Part shown: positions 36,276 through 46,768 of the stretch, in pieces
How positions within the stretch are numbered: position 1 is the stretch's first letter
Layout: every line of letters begins with the position of its first letter
Assembly: GCA_032209605.1 (NCBI GenBank)
Contig: JASFXZ010000014.1
Coordinates: 7,088,912-7,152,911 of the forward strand
DNA: 64,000 nt
Reading direction: 5' to 3'
Source of the DNA: Mactromeris polynyma
Lineage: Eukaryota; Mollusca; Bivalvia; Venerida; Mactridae
Position numbers and translations under genes: made by a program
Notes under the pieces: model-generated
What the model saw: only the letters and a program-made list of their open reading frames with translations
What the model was told of the DNA's origin: nothing
The model's database searches: none

Positions 36276-39130
36276 AGTTTGCATTCTTTATTAATGACTG
36301 ATCTTTTTGTTGAATGAACTTGTTTGAGGTCAGCAACTTCACGAATAAAAACTTCTCTTAACTTAATATGTTAGGGTTTGCACATATATGTTCAGTCTGT
36401 TTCACTCACTGTTAGTTTATCTCTTTTTCATCAGATGCACAACTTTGTTCATACATGAGCACCACTGTAAGATTTCCATCCTCTTCTTTAAGAGACGTCC
36501 TTTCCAGAAAATGTCACATGTGACGTCACCATATACTGACAGTGAGCAATATTTGCCCCATATGGCAATATGAAAACAAAGTGACCGTATGGATTAAATA
36601 TTGTTTTCTACTTGCAAAAAGTGACATCACATGTTGCGTTTTCTTGAAATGACGTCGCTTACAGAAGAGGTTGTAAATCTCATAGCAGTGCTTGTATTCA
36701 CATTATAGTGGACATTTGTCTATATTTGTTATTGATTATTGTTGGTTGCACCAATGACTTCACGGACATTCAGTAACGCCCATGTTTTATGTTTGAGGAA
36801 TTACCAGTGAAATAAATGATACAACTATTGCCATACAGTCATTGCTGCTTCTGTTTTGTGCGAAAAAGTAGCGATTTAAATGATGAACCAGTTAACCGTT
36901 CCAATATGCGGTTATTTGTTAGTAACCGGTTAATCATTATTTTTTTTGAGAAAAAAAATACTTTTCATTTTGGAAAAAAAAATCTCGCAATATATCCATG
37001 GTTACAATCTCTATATTTTGTTCCGGAAAGGTGTGAAACCGCAGTGTAATATTTAACGAAAAGGTCAGTTTATGGTCTTTTATTTCAAAGGACAGTCGGA
37101 AAACTTGTTTGGGTGTACACGAATTTAGGCGTATTTAAAAAGACGGGTAAATGGCTTTATTGTACTAGTACTTAACTTTGTTTTTGAAACATTTTTGTAT
37201 CTGAATAGATTGTAACTGTCTGTTAAATAAAATGTGATTTGGTATACTTCAGTTATATAATGTTTGAAATAAAAATTGATGTTTTATTAAAAATAATTGA
37301 AATGATTGATTTGTTTGTTTTAAGCTCTACTGGCCAAAGGTGAGACGTCAAGTGAACTTATCATGAACGAAATCTCCTCTGAAACTGTACGGCCAAATTG
37401 GATGGAACTTGCCCTGTAGCATCCTGGCCTGACCCTTTCTCAAATGGTGCTGCTAGACCGCGCAATATGGATGCCAGAGTTAAAAATAGAAAAAACCTTT
37501 AAACAACTTTTTGATGATCAGATTTGCACCAAACTTGCTCAGTAGCATCCTGGCCTGACCCTTTCTCAGTATTGTCCATTCGGTTCATGTTGATTGCACA
37601 ATACAGCCGGCAGAGCTAGAAATAGAAATATCATGTTCCAAAGTCATGCAGACTAGTTGATTTACAACATTAGAGTGTCACAATGTATGTGTCTATATCA
37701 AACATTAGTCTTCAACCATTGTGGACTAAAGCACATGTTGCAAATTCTACTACGAACAGAATTGTAAATTAATCTACTTCATACTGTTTTGCTTTCAACC
37801 CTTTGACCTAATTTTGTCAAATACTTCACTTTTGCCCTTCTAGAGAAGGTAAAAATCAAAGCCACTTGAAAGGAAATGACATCATTGTGTCAGAAGTCTT
37901 GCCTTCAATATCTAAGGTTTTCTGGTTTCCCGGTTACTACCGGACAAGCAAAAGGGCAATATGCCATACCATTGGGGTTGAAGATATAATAACAGGCGAC
38001 TTGGACGGTTTTCTCATCTTTTATTTTTTTAACAATTAACAAATTACATCACAAGTTTCAATGTTCACATTATAGGGCTTGGCAAGTTCCAGTAAGATGT
38101 TGGATTCTCTTGACAACAATAAACACAATTCAACACGGTGTTAAACAATAAATGAAGATATTTTTACATACAGTATTTTTAATGATAGAAATTGGTAGTA
38201 CGGAAACATAAAAACAATAAATTAAATTGCACAAGGAGTAACTCGAGTTATATTTGACAAATTACTTATCATTAAAGTTTTCCTCAACACGAGGACTGGA
38301 AGTGATTTCAATTAACTGATATTGCTATTCTTTTCTCCAACTTTAAGCCTTCTAGTCCCAGCGTTACCTGAACAAGAGGGCCATTGTGGCCCCTAATTTA
38401 TAATGGCCCTTAATCACTCATTTGAGTTCTCTTTTACACGGTATCTTTTTCATTTAAGATGACAAGTATGGAAAACGAGATTACAAAACCCACTTAAATA
38501 TCATTTCTAGTTAATATAGGCTCTTGAAAAGAAAAAAACTTGAAATACGATAAGACATGTTAATTACCATCTTCCACACAGCTAAACCTGCCCAGCGCTC
38601 CGTTACTGCTAACATGTGCGAACATTTCGAAACTTGATTTGTTTTGAATCCCTGGCCCACCGTATCACATTCACTGCACATGGGAACCAAATTGCAGACG
38701 TTAGCCACAAACACCTTTACTGAACGCAGGGCCTTGTTAACTAGATGTACTCCGTCACACAGATGTATGAAGTATGAGACCAAGGTTATAACCTATCTAA
38801 GAATACAGCTTTGCCATTGGTCTAAATTTAAACTAAGCTGAGAAACAACCAATCATATGCTTGCATTCTGAGACTGATGTGCAAACCAGATTTATAACCT
38901 TCATACATGCTTATCCAGTCAGCAAGAATTTTCAAAGACAGGAGCATTAGGAATTCAACACAAATCTTAACCATACTTTTTCTGTTGTCCTTTCAAACAC
39001 ATTCTATTAGTGTTTATATCTTAATTTAAAAGGCTGGATGTGTAAGTTCGAGTTTGTAAACCCAGCAAAAATGTGTTCTTTTCTAACATTCTGGATGAGT
39101 GAATACAAAACTAAGGGAGCTACTTGTGTT
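36276..39130. other. non-coding part of duplicated segment (copy A)
   Basis: No exon or known domain seen; the short open frames here are not supported. The region includes the empty LINE target AAAGTGAC at about 36,579-36,586 and repeat-like stretches near 37,330-37,640 (two passes of TAGCATCCTGGCCTGACCC). Another possible repeat end, GAACAAGAGGGCCATTGTGG, lies at about 38,370. Confidence 0.5.
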
Positions 39131-39136
39131 TAGTAT

Positions 39137-39332
39137 CAGGGTTTTCCCTAGGATTTTTCAGCTTGGTGTCCTTGGACCCTTGTGTTTGATAAATTGTGGT
39201 AAATTTGTAGGATATGCAGTTTATACTTGACATTAGGGGTCCCAGGGATGCACAGTAAGTCGAAAATGGGAGTCCCTCGAAAGAAAAGGGAGTCGCAGAC
39301 TCGAGATTTCTGTCCGGGAAATCCCTGAAATA
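39137..39332. mobile_element. hAT-like MITE (copy A)
   Basis: Starts CAGGGTTTTCCCTAGGATTT and ends GGGAAATCCCTG, giving CAGGG/CCCTG termini. Homologous to 20,009-20,215 and to 62,326-62,500. Confidence 0.6.
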
Positions 39333-39450
39333 TGTACATGCATCAACATCAGACAAATATTTCCATTTCCTGTTTGTTTGTAAGCTTAGTGCAATGCTGA
39401 TCTATGTCACTAGAAGTTTTCCCTTCTCACCATGTTGACTTGTCCACCGA

Positions 39451-39920
39451 CATATAAACCACGGATTCGAAACAGACTGGTATATGTATTAAGACTTGTT
39501 TGAACGTTTGCGAGCGTTGAGATCTCTTCCAAGATCAAATGATCGGAACACCTCATACAACTCAAAATGATCCATAATGATAACTGATGTGTTCAGATTA
39601 GTGGTAAAAGATTGGCCACGTCCCCCATCTTGTTTCTGAATCGAGAGAAGTTGACATTTTGAACCGCCGTAATCGTCATGTTTACAACAGTTATATATTT
39701 CTTGATGGTATTTACACATTTTCTGTTTATCTTGTTGTTTGCTTGTATGCGTTTTTTGGTTCAATACTGAGTTGTAAGACTGAACGAGCGTCGTTGAATT
39801 GGATGAAATTTCCATTCAAATCCACGATACTTACAGAGCGCGCGCTAAGGATTGTGGGTAAAATTATTTCTTCTTATTGTTTCACCGAAATCAGCCTGTT
39901 TCGAATCTTTGGTTTATATG
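39451..39920. mobile_element. MITE with CATATAAACC termini, 470 bp (copy A)
   Basis: Left end CATATAAACCACGGATTCGA AACAG, right end CTGTTTCGAATC ... GGTTTATATG: inverted termini of about 25 bp. The interior differs from the shorter relative at 40,483-40,634, which shares the same ends. No coding capacity; a 108-codon minus-strand frame inside (39,489-39,815) resembles no family I know. Confidence 0.6.
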
Positions 39921-40482
39921 TATGTGACTTGTCAAATGAAACATGTGTCAAGCACACTTATGTCAGGTTACACTATGTACATGCCCGACAGCTTGCATCA
40001 TGAATCCCGATATTATTGAGGCCCTAAAATAGTCACGAAATTGGACCTAGTTTGGTGTTTACAGCAAGCATGAAAAGAAAGTAGGTCAACAGCCCTGAAA
40101 ACAAATTATCAATTTTCCACAATATATACTTCCAGTCACAGCTAAGGTAGGAGGTAAAAGTTCATCATGATACCAATTCAACTAACATAAAATTCAGTTT
40201 GTGAACAGTTTTAAGAAAACATTAAGATGATGTCAGTCACTCCGAGTACGCAGCTTACAGCAGAAAGGCACAATAAATACATACATGTAATATACATAAA
40301 CTGAAAAAATATATGTTTGTAATAAAAAAACATCTCAAAATTCATTTTTTTTCACTTAATTAACATGCAGGCAAAGTTAGATGTAAAATAGACCAAATAT
40401 TTGGGTACAGGTATATTTGATATGTTATCACGAAGACTATTGGTATTTGGGAAGAATATTTTTTCATTGATAGTGCCACGAA

Positions 40483-40634
40483 CATATAAACCATGGATTC
40501 GAAACAGGCTGGTATATGTATTTAGACTTGTTTGAATAAGGATTGTGGGTAAATTGTGTGCTAAGGATTGTGGGTAAATTATTTTTTCATAGTTTCACCA
40601 ATATCAGCCTGTTTCGATTCCATGGGTTATATGT
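40483..40634. mobile_element. MITE with CATATAAACC termini, about 150 bp (copy A)
   Basis: Left end CATATAAACCATGGATTCGA, right end TCGATTCCATGGGTTATATG. The centre contains two copies of AAGGATTGTGGGTAAATT. Counterpart in copy B at about 63,632-63,785. Confidence 0.7.
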
Positions 40635-41199
40635 CCATGATAGCGCTAAATTTATTCGATTAAATGAACAACATAATACATTAAGAATGAATTCCATCTA
40701 CAACATTAGGTAGAGGCATAAAACACTTAAAATAGCAGATAGGCCAAACATCATATAGCAGCAACATAAGAACGTTGTAAGTATACATGTATATACATGT
40801 AACAACAATTTAAAATCATACAAAACTTGATGAAATGATAAAAAAAAGTCATTTTGTGTTGATTTATAAGTTGGGTCATGTGATACTTGGTAAGGCATCA
40901 GATGGACAGACGATTGGGTAATTTATTATACCCCTTGAAAGATTACACAATAACTGTAAATAAGAATTTCCTTCCAATCGTTATGGAGATAAAAGGTTTG
41001 ATTACATATAAAAGCATTGTTTTAATAAAACAATTAATTATCAGTTTTGTAATTTATGTACAAAAAAGAAATAATAAATTACAAACAAACAATCTGTTTT
41101 TATAAAAAATACTGAAAAAATAGTTAAAATAACTGAAAAACTCTTCATGCAACTAATACAAGAAAAATGCATTTTTTCACACTACCTACATGATGTCTC

Positions 41200-41530
41200 A
41201 AACATAAATTAATACAAGAATAAATGCTTTGATGAATGAATAATGAATGAAAAAAAGAAATGAATGAAAGGACAAATGAACAAATGAACAGAACCCCTAC
41301 CTTTATTTACAAAAATAATATACAACATTTTACATGGATGGATGGGTGAATAATATACACAAGTTTATGGAAGGATGGAATGAACCGAACAGAACATAAC
41401 AGTTACGATTATTTACAAAAATAACATACACGATTTCACATGGATGGATGGACCAATGAACAAAGGAATGATCACTGAAAGAATGAACAGAACACTTACA
41501 ATTATTCACAAAAATAGTATCCACAATTTC
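41200..41530. repeat. AATG-rich simple repeat with three diverged modules
   Basis: AATGAATGAATG-type sequence followed by three related modules at about 41,306, 41,411 and 41,505. Each has TTTACAAAAATAA-like sequence, then CAACATTTTACA or CGATTTCACA, then ATGGATGGATGG. Non-coding. Confidence 0.6.
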
Positions 41531-41606
41531 ACAAGTTTGATATGATCCTCCAAATTATAATCCTTCACACTAAAAAAATCCACATTTTACATCCCCATTT
41601 ACTTTT

Positions 41607-42420
41607 ACAGATTGTGAAATCTGGCATGACTGCCATCACGGCACAAATGTACTCTACAAATTGCACAACCTTATGAAGTCTCCTTTCTTTCCCCAAGGTT
41701 CTTCAGGTGCTATCTACACCTTCCCTTAGGTCTATTCAATTTACAATTGACGTGTCTGTTTATGTTTTCAATGGCTACCAAGGCAACTGTCTTCATTCCA
41801 GAGGGTCTCTTTTTCCTACCACTGAAGTGCCCAATTAAATCCTGGGCAAGATCAATCCTAAAGTCTATCCTTCCACACTGACGCCGTAAGATTACTATTC
41901 CCTTTCTGCAACACAACTCATTCTCCACGGTTCTTGATATCACGCGGTTAAGTTCAGATGGAAAACCTATCCGGTTGACTCGGACTGTTCCACATCCATA
42001 TAATCCATTTGTATGTAGAGCCTCCAAAAGTGGTATACTTGTGAAAAAATTGTCAAAATACACATGTCGATAGGAACCATGTAAATTGTCAGTGAGCTTA
42101 CTGACCACGCTGTGTCCTAAACCATGCTCGACCACATTGCCAGTCCGCCCAAGGTTCACCTGGAAACGTGATAAATAAGAAGTGGTCGAATCACAGGCCA
42201 TCCAAATCTTGATGCCACGTTTGATAGGTTTGGCCGGCATGTATTGTCTGAAAGACAGTTTCCCCGTATATTTAACCATGGCCTCATCTATGGACAACTC
42301 TTTACCAATGTCATATAGTGCCAAGAAGCGGTCTAATATGTGGTCCAAGATCGACCGCATCTTGAACAAACGATCATAATTCTGGTTTCCTCTTTCCTCC
42401 AGTATTTTGTGAAAATTAAC
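41607..42420 (-). pseudogene. piggyBac-type transposase, decayed
   Basis: The main open frame (42,420 down to 41,710) carries the piggyBac DDE signature. Landmarks are LSIDEAMVKYTGKLSFRQYM (first catalytic Asp in the IDE), PIKRGIKIWMACD, YFDNFFTSIPLLEAL (second Asp) and GCGTVRVNRIGFP. After ISRTVENELCCRKGIVI it jumps to FRIDLAQDLIGHFSGRKKRPS, so the block holding the third Asp is deleted. The frame stops at 41,710, but the next codons in the same frame, broken by TAG and TAA, still read as the Cys-rich tail (CAICRVHLCRDGSHARFH). The N-terminal half of the family protein is absent. It is inactive, and lies just right of segmental copy A. Confidence 0.87.
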
Positions 42421-43133
42421 ATTTCTATATTACTTTTCTTACGGAATAAATCTAAAAAATTACGTAGGTCAGATTACGCAATAAATTATGTATAAACAAA
42501 CTTAAAATATAGAAACTAGGTCATATTTACAAACATAAATTTCCGAAAATTAATTTCCGAAAAATGAAAATATAGAAACTAGGTCATATTTACAAACCTT
42601 AATTTTCGAAAATTTATGCGCGTCAGTGCAAAGAAAAAAAAAGTTCAAAGAAAACAGTGAGATAGTAGAGAGGATAAAAATATGATAGTGTTAAACAAGA
42701 GTGAAACTTTAAAAGTAAAAACAAATAAAAACAATTTACAACTCGTTCAAGGGTTTGGAGGATAGCACAACGATTGCTTAAACCCCTCTAGATTTGTTTG
42801 TGTCACTGTTGTGAAAGGAAGGTTGTTCCATAACACCACTGTGCTTGGGAAATACGAATATTTGAAGTAATTTGATGTTGTGAGAATAGGTATGTAGGCA
42901 AAGGGATGCATGTGGCGGGTCATATATTAAATTATATCAGCACGAACTTAGAGTAAAATCAGTATGCCCAGGCATAAAGTTATGATTACACTAGCTTGCC
43001 ATAGGTTATGAGTTATCTAGGTGTAGTGGGGTATTTTCCAATTAGTTTTCCAAGAACAGAGTGAGATGTACGTAGAAAGATGACACCGATAATTTTCGTA
43101 GTCGTGCACAACGAGACCATATCTACGATAAAT
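42421..43133. other. no gene recognised
   Basis: AT-rich DNA with a 62-bp direct duplication (ATATAGAAACTAGGTCATAT at about 42,508 and 42,570). Lies between the piggyBac remnant and the left terminus of the composite transposon. Confidence 0.45.
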
Positions 43134-43465
43134 CCAAAACTCGTCGCCTTACTCTTAAAATCTCCTAACTCCATTTTTATCAAAAATGAGATAAAAACAC
43201 ATTTGAATTAACCTTACTTTGCTCTATCTTATGAGCTCTTGATCGACTGTCTAGACTTCCTAGAACTTGAGTTCGCGCGTATGTAGTTTGCTCTATGTCC
43301 ATGTTTATTAACTACGTCTGGTGTGTATATTGTTGTATGTCACATACATAGAGCCATTTAAGGGTAAAAAAATATCATGACCAATCAAGGAAAATATTTT
43401 AATCAGGTGACCGTAAAAGATTTTGGAACTGAGTTGCTCTAAGTCCTAACTTCCGGCGAATTTCA

Positions 43466-43538
43466 TGGAAAACTGGATTGTAAACATGTTAGAAAATCGT
43501 TTTGAATGGAACTGTTGTAGCTGTTTTTCAATACAATG
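43466..43538 (+). other. candidate leader exon of the F-box transcript
   Basis: A strong donor (ACAAT|GTAAGTATAA) ends this stretch at 43,538-43,539, and the next good acceptor is TTTGTTTCAG at 43,865-43,874. Joining them creates AT|G directly before TCAATTATTCTG, so the F-box frame would start M-S-I-I-L-A-L-P-D-E. An upstream ATG in this exon opens a different frame that stops soon after the junction. The exon's 5' end is unknown. Confidence 0.35.
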
Positions 43539-43874
43539 TAAGTATAATGTGTTAATTTATTTGCGTAAGATATTTTTCATGAAAAAATATCGTTTTATAG
43601 TATCACTATCGTCTATATTGTTGATACACGTGAGTACACCTATTTCGGATGATAAAAAAATTGGACATTTTATTTAAAGACACATATGTGAATAATAATT
43701 TCATTTTGATACCTTTTGAGCAAGCAATAGTATGGTGACATTCCGTTCATCATTCCATCAGCATATTTACTGAGTATTTCATATCTTACAAAATCATATA
43801 TCCAGTTATTTAATGCAATAGAACCTATAGAAACATCCAACTTTCAGCCAGGACTATTCATATCTTTGTTTCAG

Positions 43875-44580
43875 GTCAATTATTCTGGCATTACCAGACG
43901 AAGTACTCGTGCATATTTTAGGATACATCAGCATCCAGAACCTACTTACATCAGTGAACAGAACCTGCGTCAAGTTCGCCGAGTTAACCAGTAATAATTC
44001 AATACTTTGGAGTACATTTGAATTTGATTATCCAGTTGCTTTGACATTGAGTGCATTACAAGTGATTTTGAGGCATTCGAGTTCTTTCAGGATATTTATG
44101 CTACCACCCTGTTCGTCTTATAATTGTAGTGTTCCAGACATTGACCACACTTTAGTTACCAAGTTTAAGCTGTCTGTAAAGCTATTTTGGATGTCACTTA
44201 CGGATACACCTATATCAACGCTATGTTTTGTGAAAAGCACGCCAAATATTGAAATAATTGACTTATCGGGATGCAAAAACTTGGTTGATGATGATTTTAT
44301 CATACTCAAAGATTGTCGACATTTAGACCAGATATATGCGTCATTCACTAATGTTAAACCTCAGACATTGAACGAAATAGTCAAGAACAAGTCTGTTACA
44401 GTATTGGATGCATGTGGGATCGATTTCGATTTGACTGACTGTAAATGTATCCTGTCACAAGTGTACCCGAGTCTTCTTTCATTCAGTCTTTCATTGAAAA
44501 CAGGTCTTACTCTTCAGACATTTGACCATCGTATCAGGGATTGTTTTATGGATTGTTCCTTTCATATTTTCCCAAAATGA
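43875..44580 (+). CDS. F-box protein with leucine-rich repeats (FBXL-like), 5' exon uncertain
   Basis: An open frame of 234 codons begins right after the acceptor TTTGTTTCAG. It starts with an F-box, LPDEVLVHILGYISIQNLLT then SVNRTCVKFAEL ... LWSTFEF, the SKP1-binding fold of SCF ubiquitin ligases. FBXL-type leucine-rich repeats follow (IEIIDLSGCKNLVDDDFIIL, then VTVLDACGIDF). There is no ATG before the F-box in the exon; the start may be formed at the splice junction. The TGA stop overlaps the ATG of the downstream transposase-like frame (ATGA, 44,577-44,580). At about 235 residues it is shorter than most FBXL proteins. It lies between the inverted repeats of the candidate transposon, so it may be a captured host gene. 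A substrate-recruiting function is inferred from the family only. Confidence 0.7.
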
Positions 44581-46598
44581 GCAGATACAGCTTGTCTGAA
44601 GCAGTTGCCATGCTTGACGAGTTAACAGACATTGACGACACAAGTATTGGTTACGCACCTGAGGATGAACATTTTGAGATAACTGATGATTCATTGACTG
44701 ATGCTGCTCAGGCAGATAATATGAATGGAATTTACAGTATGATAACTTCAAATGATACTGATATAGATACGGAAAACTGTATTGTCATGCATCCTGTTAT
44801 ATCCAGCGGTGACATTGATGCAAACAATAACGAAGTACTGGCAACTGATCATAACCAAAGAAAAAGTGATGGACTGGTGGAAATTAACTTTGAAGACGAA
44901 ATTACACCTGACAATGCTTCAGTACAACGTGGTCGAAAGCGTATCAAAGATGAAACTAGATGGAAAGAAAATGTGAGAAAAAGACTGAGACAAAGTGGAA
45001 AAGAATATGTCAATGTAAAGGGAAAAAAGATGCGTTCTAGAGAAGTACAAACTAAGAAGGATTGTTTTGGAAAATGCAGATATAAATGTGCAACATTGTT
45101 TTCTTCTGCTGATCGTAAGACAATTTTTGACGAGTTCTGGAGTTTGTGTGACTCTGAAAAGAACAGCTTTTATGGCAACACAACAGACAAAACAATCAAA
45201 GAAAGAAAAAGAACTAATGCTGAAAATTCTCGAAGAGGTTGCACGTACAAATATTACCTGGTTAAAGGACTTGAAAGAGTGAGAGTATGTCGGGAATTTT
45301 ACACCTCAACAGTGGATGTGAGTGCCAAGAGAGTGGAGTATTTTTATGCGAAATCTGAAAAGGCGAACGGTTTCAATGACATGAGAGGTACCCCTAGAAT
45401 AGCGAAAATATCAGCAGAATCCAGAGCATATATACGTGAACATATATCTTCATTCCCAAGGATTCCTTCACAATATTGTAGGTCATCATCTTCAAGGGAA
45501 TATTTAGATCCAGACTTGAGTGTGTCAAAAATGTATAGATTATATGTTGAAAAGTGCAATACTGATTCTATAAAGCCACAGACAATGAATGCATACAGGA
45601 AAACATTCAATAAAGATTTTAATCTGACGTTCCAAAAACCGAAAAAAGACCGTTGTGACATGTGTGAGGAGTATAAACTCGCATCTGAAAAGTTGCCAAT
45701 ATTAGAAATGAAACACAAAACCCATATGCAAGACAAGGAACTGACGAGAGCAGAGCGTGAAACAAAATCTAGTGAAGTAGTTGTTTGCTTCGACATGGAA
45801 AATGTTATTGCATGTCCGAGGAGTAACGTGTCAAATTTCTTCTATAAGAGAAAACTGAATATGTATAATATGACAGGTCACTGTTCTATTGATAAAATGG
45901 CGTACAACATTATTTGGAATGAGAAGATTGCTGGGCGTGGATCTAATGAGCTTGCCAGTGCTGTGAATGTGATTTTGGAACATACTGTACGTGCACATCC
46001 TGATACCAACAAGATCATCATGTGGTCAGATTCTTGCATACCACAGAATCGAAATAGTATTATGACGTATGCACTAAAAGTGTTTCAGAACAAACACCCC
46101 GGTGTTATTGAAATTATTCAAAAGTTTTGCACTCCAGGGCACTCCAGTATACAAGAAATAGACAATATTCATTCGCATATAGAGAAGAAGCTTAAGGTAT
46201 CAGAAGTTTACAGTCCGTTAAGTGTTATGAGGAAGCTTAAGGAGGTCCGTCCAGACAATATGGTAGTCGTACAATTAAGGGAAGAAATGATCTGTGACTA
46301 TCAGGCAGCTGCAGCTAAATTTTCATATAAAGAGATTCCATTCATGAAAGGGAAGGCTATACGACATGTCAGTGGTTTACCATACCACGTGTATTTTAAG
46401 ACATCATTCAATATAGATTATAGTGAAATTATAATTTCACGCAAAACACGATCATCAGAAAGAATGGAATGTATTCCACTTCCAAACCGCTTGCTGTGTA
46501 AGTCCATCATATCCGAGGAGAAGAAAAAGGACATTAAGAGCATGTTGCGTTTTATGCCAAAAGACGACCGTCTGTTCATGGAAAACATTATCAAATAG
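44577..46598 (+). CDS. DDE/RNase-H-like transposase-like protein, 673 residues, intact
   Basis: A single uninterrupted frame from MSRYSLSEAVAMLDELTDID. The acidic N-terminus is followed by a basic R-x-K-R stretch (residues about 115-150) and a Cys motif CFGKCRYKC. Next come HISSFPRIPSQYCRSSSSRE and LDPDLSVSKMYRLY, then PKKDRCDMCEEYKLASEKLP. Three acidic blocks follow, spaced like a DDE/RNase-H core: VVVCFDMENV, IIMWSDSCIPQNRN, and GHSSIQEIDNIHSHIEKKL. This architecture (HI-x-SFP, YCR, PKKDxC-xxC, WSD-x-C-xx-QNRN, GH-x(6)-D-x-x-H-x-x-IE) recurs in a large invertebrate family of transposase-like proteins. Membership of the Sola superfamily is possible but unverified. The frame overlaps the F-box stop by 4 bases. 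An AATAAA is at 46,763. No stop or frameshift suggests it is young or selected. Confidence 0.75.
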   Translation: MSRYSLSEAVAMLDELTDIDDTSIGYAPEDEHFEITDDSLTDAAQADNMNGIYSMITSNDTDIDTENCIVMHPVISSGDIDANNNEVLATDHNQRKSDGLVEINFEDEITPDNASVQRGRKRIKDETRWKENVRKRLRQSGKEYVNVKGKKMRSREVQTKKDCFGKCRYKCATLFSSADRKTIFDEFWSLCDSEKNSFYGNTTDKTIKERKRTNAENSRRGCTYKYYLVKGLERVRVCREFYTSTVDVSAKRVEYFYAKSEKANGFNDMRGTPRIAKISAESRAYIREHISSFPRIPSQYCRSSSSREYLDPDLSVSKMYRLYVEKCNTDSIKPQTMNAYRKTFNKDFNLTFQKPKKDRCDMCEEYKLASEKLPILEMKHKTHMQDKELTRAERETKSSEVVVCFDMENVIACPRSNVSNFFYKRKLNMYNMTGHCSIDKMAYNIIWNEKIAGRGSNELASAVNVILEHTVRAHPDTNKIIMWSDSCIPQNRNSIMTYALKVFQNKHPGVIEIIQKFCTPGHSSIQEIDNIHSHIEKKLKVSEVYSPLSVMRKLKEVRPDNMVVVQLREEMICDYQAAAAKFSYKEIPFMKGKAIRHVSGLPYHVYFKTSFNIDYSEIIISRKTRSSERMECIPLPNRLLCKSIISEEKKKDIKSMLRFMPKDDRLFMENIIK

Positions 46599-46762
46599 TA
46601 AAGACAAGAAAAATGAAAATGGTGCAAAACATTGTGACTTAATGTTTTACCATTAGTTCTTGTTTTTAGTAAAATGACATTTTTCAGTGTTACCGTCCGT
46701 TACATCAATTTTAGTTTAAATTTGTATGTTCAAAACTGTATACAGTTATTTTAATATGTTTA

Positions 46763-46768
46763 AATAAA
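46763..46768 (+). promoter_or_regulatory. polyadenylation signal AATAAA for the transposase-like transcript
   Basis: AATAAA 165 nt downstream of the transposase-like stop codon, before the right subterminal repeats. A shared transcript with the F-box frame would end here. Confidence 0.45.

Larger units (their letters stand above)
29690..40856 (+). repeat. segmental duplication, copy A
   Basis: Matches 50,600-64,000 in direct orientation across CtIP exons 6-9, their introns, the 3' flank, and a string of dispersed repeats. Clear homology starts in intron 5 (words such as GGATTTGGAAAAGAAA and GTGTTTGTTAGACTTAATGC). An earlier patch, TTTTAACTATGAAATTTCCC at about 27,665, also matches 50,640, so the true boundary is left of the PIF insertion. 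The right boundary is not visible because copy B leaves the window; homology still holds at 40,856. Copies differ by small indels, minisatellite length and insertions. Confidence 0.93.

Noticed and set aside
39489..39815. 108-codon minus-strand frame, with a similar one at 62,723-62,989 in copy B
   Set aside because: It is inside a MITE with inverted termini, is not recognisable as a protein family, and is truncated differently in the other copy.
43465..43677. 70-codon frame starting MENWIVNMLENR as a stand-alone gene
   Set aside because: It runs through a strong splice donor into intron sequence; more likely a leader exon of the F-box transcript.
44495..44590. Intron joining the F-box and transposase-like frames into one protein
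   Set aside because: A possible donor (ACAG|GTCTTA) and acceptor (GAGCAG|ATAC) exist, but the phases do not match, so the splice would shift the frame.
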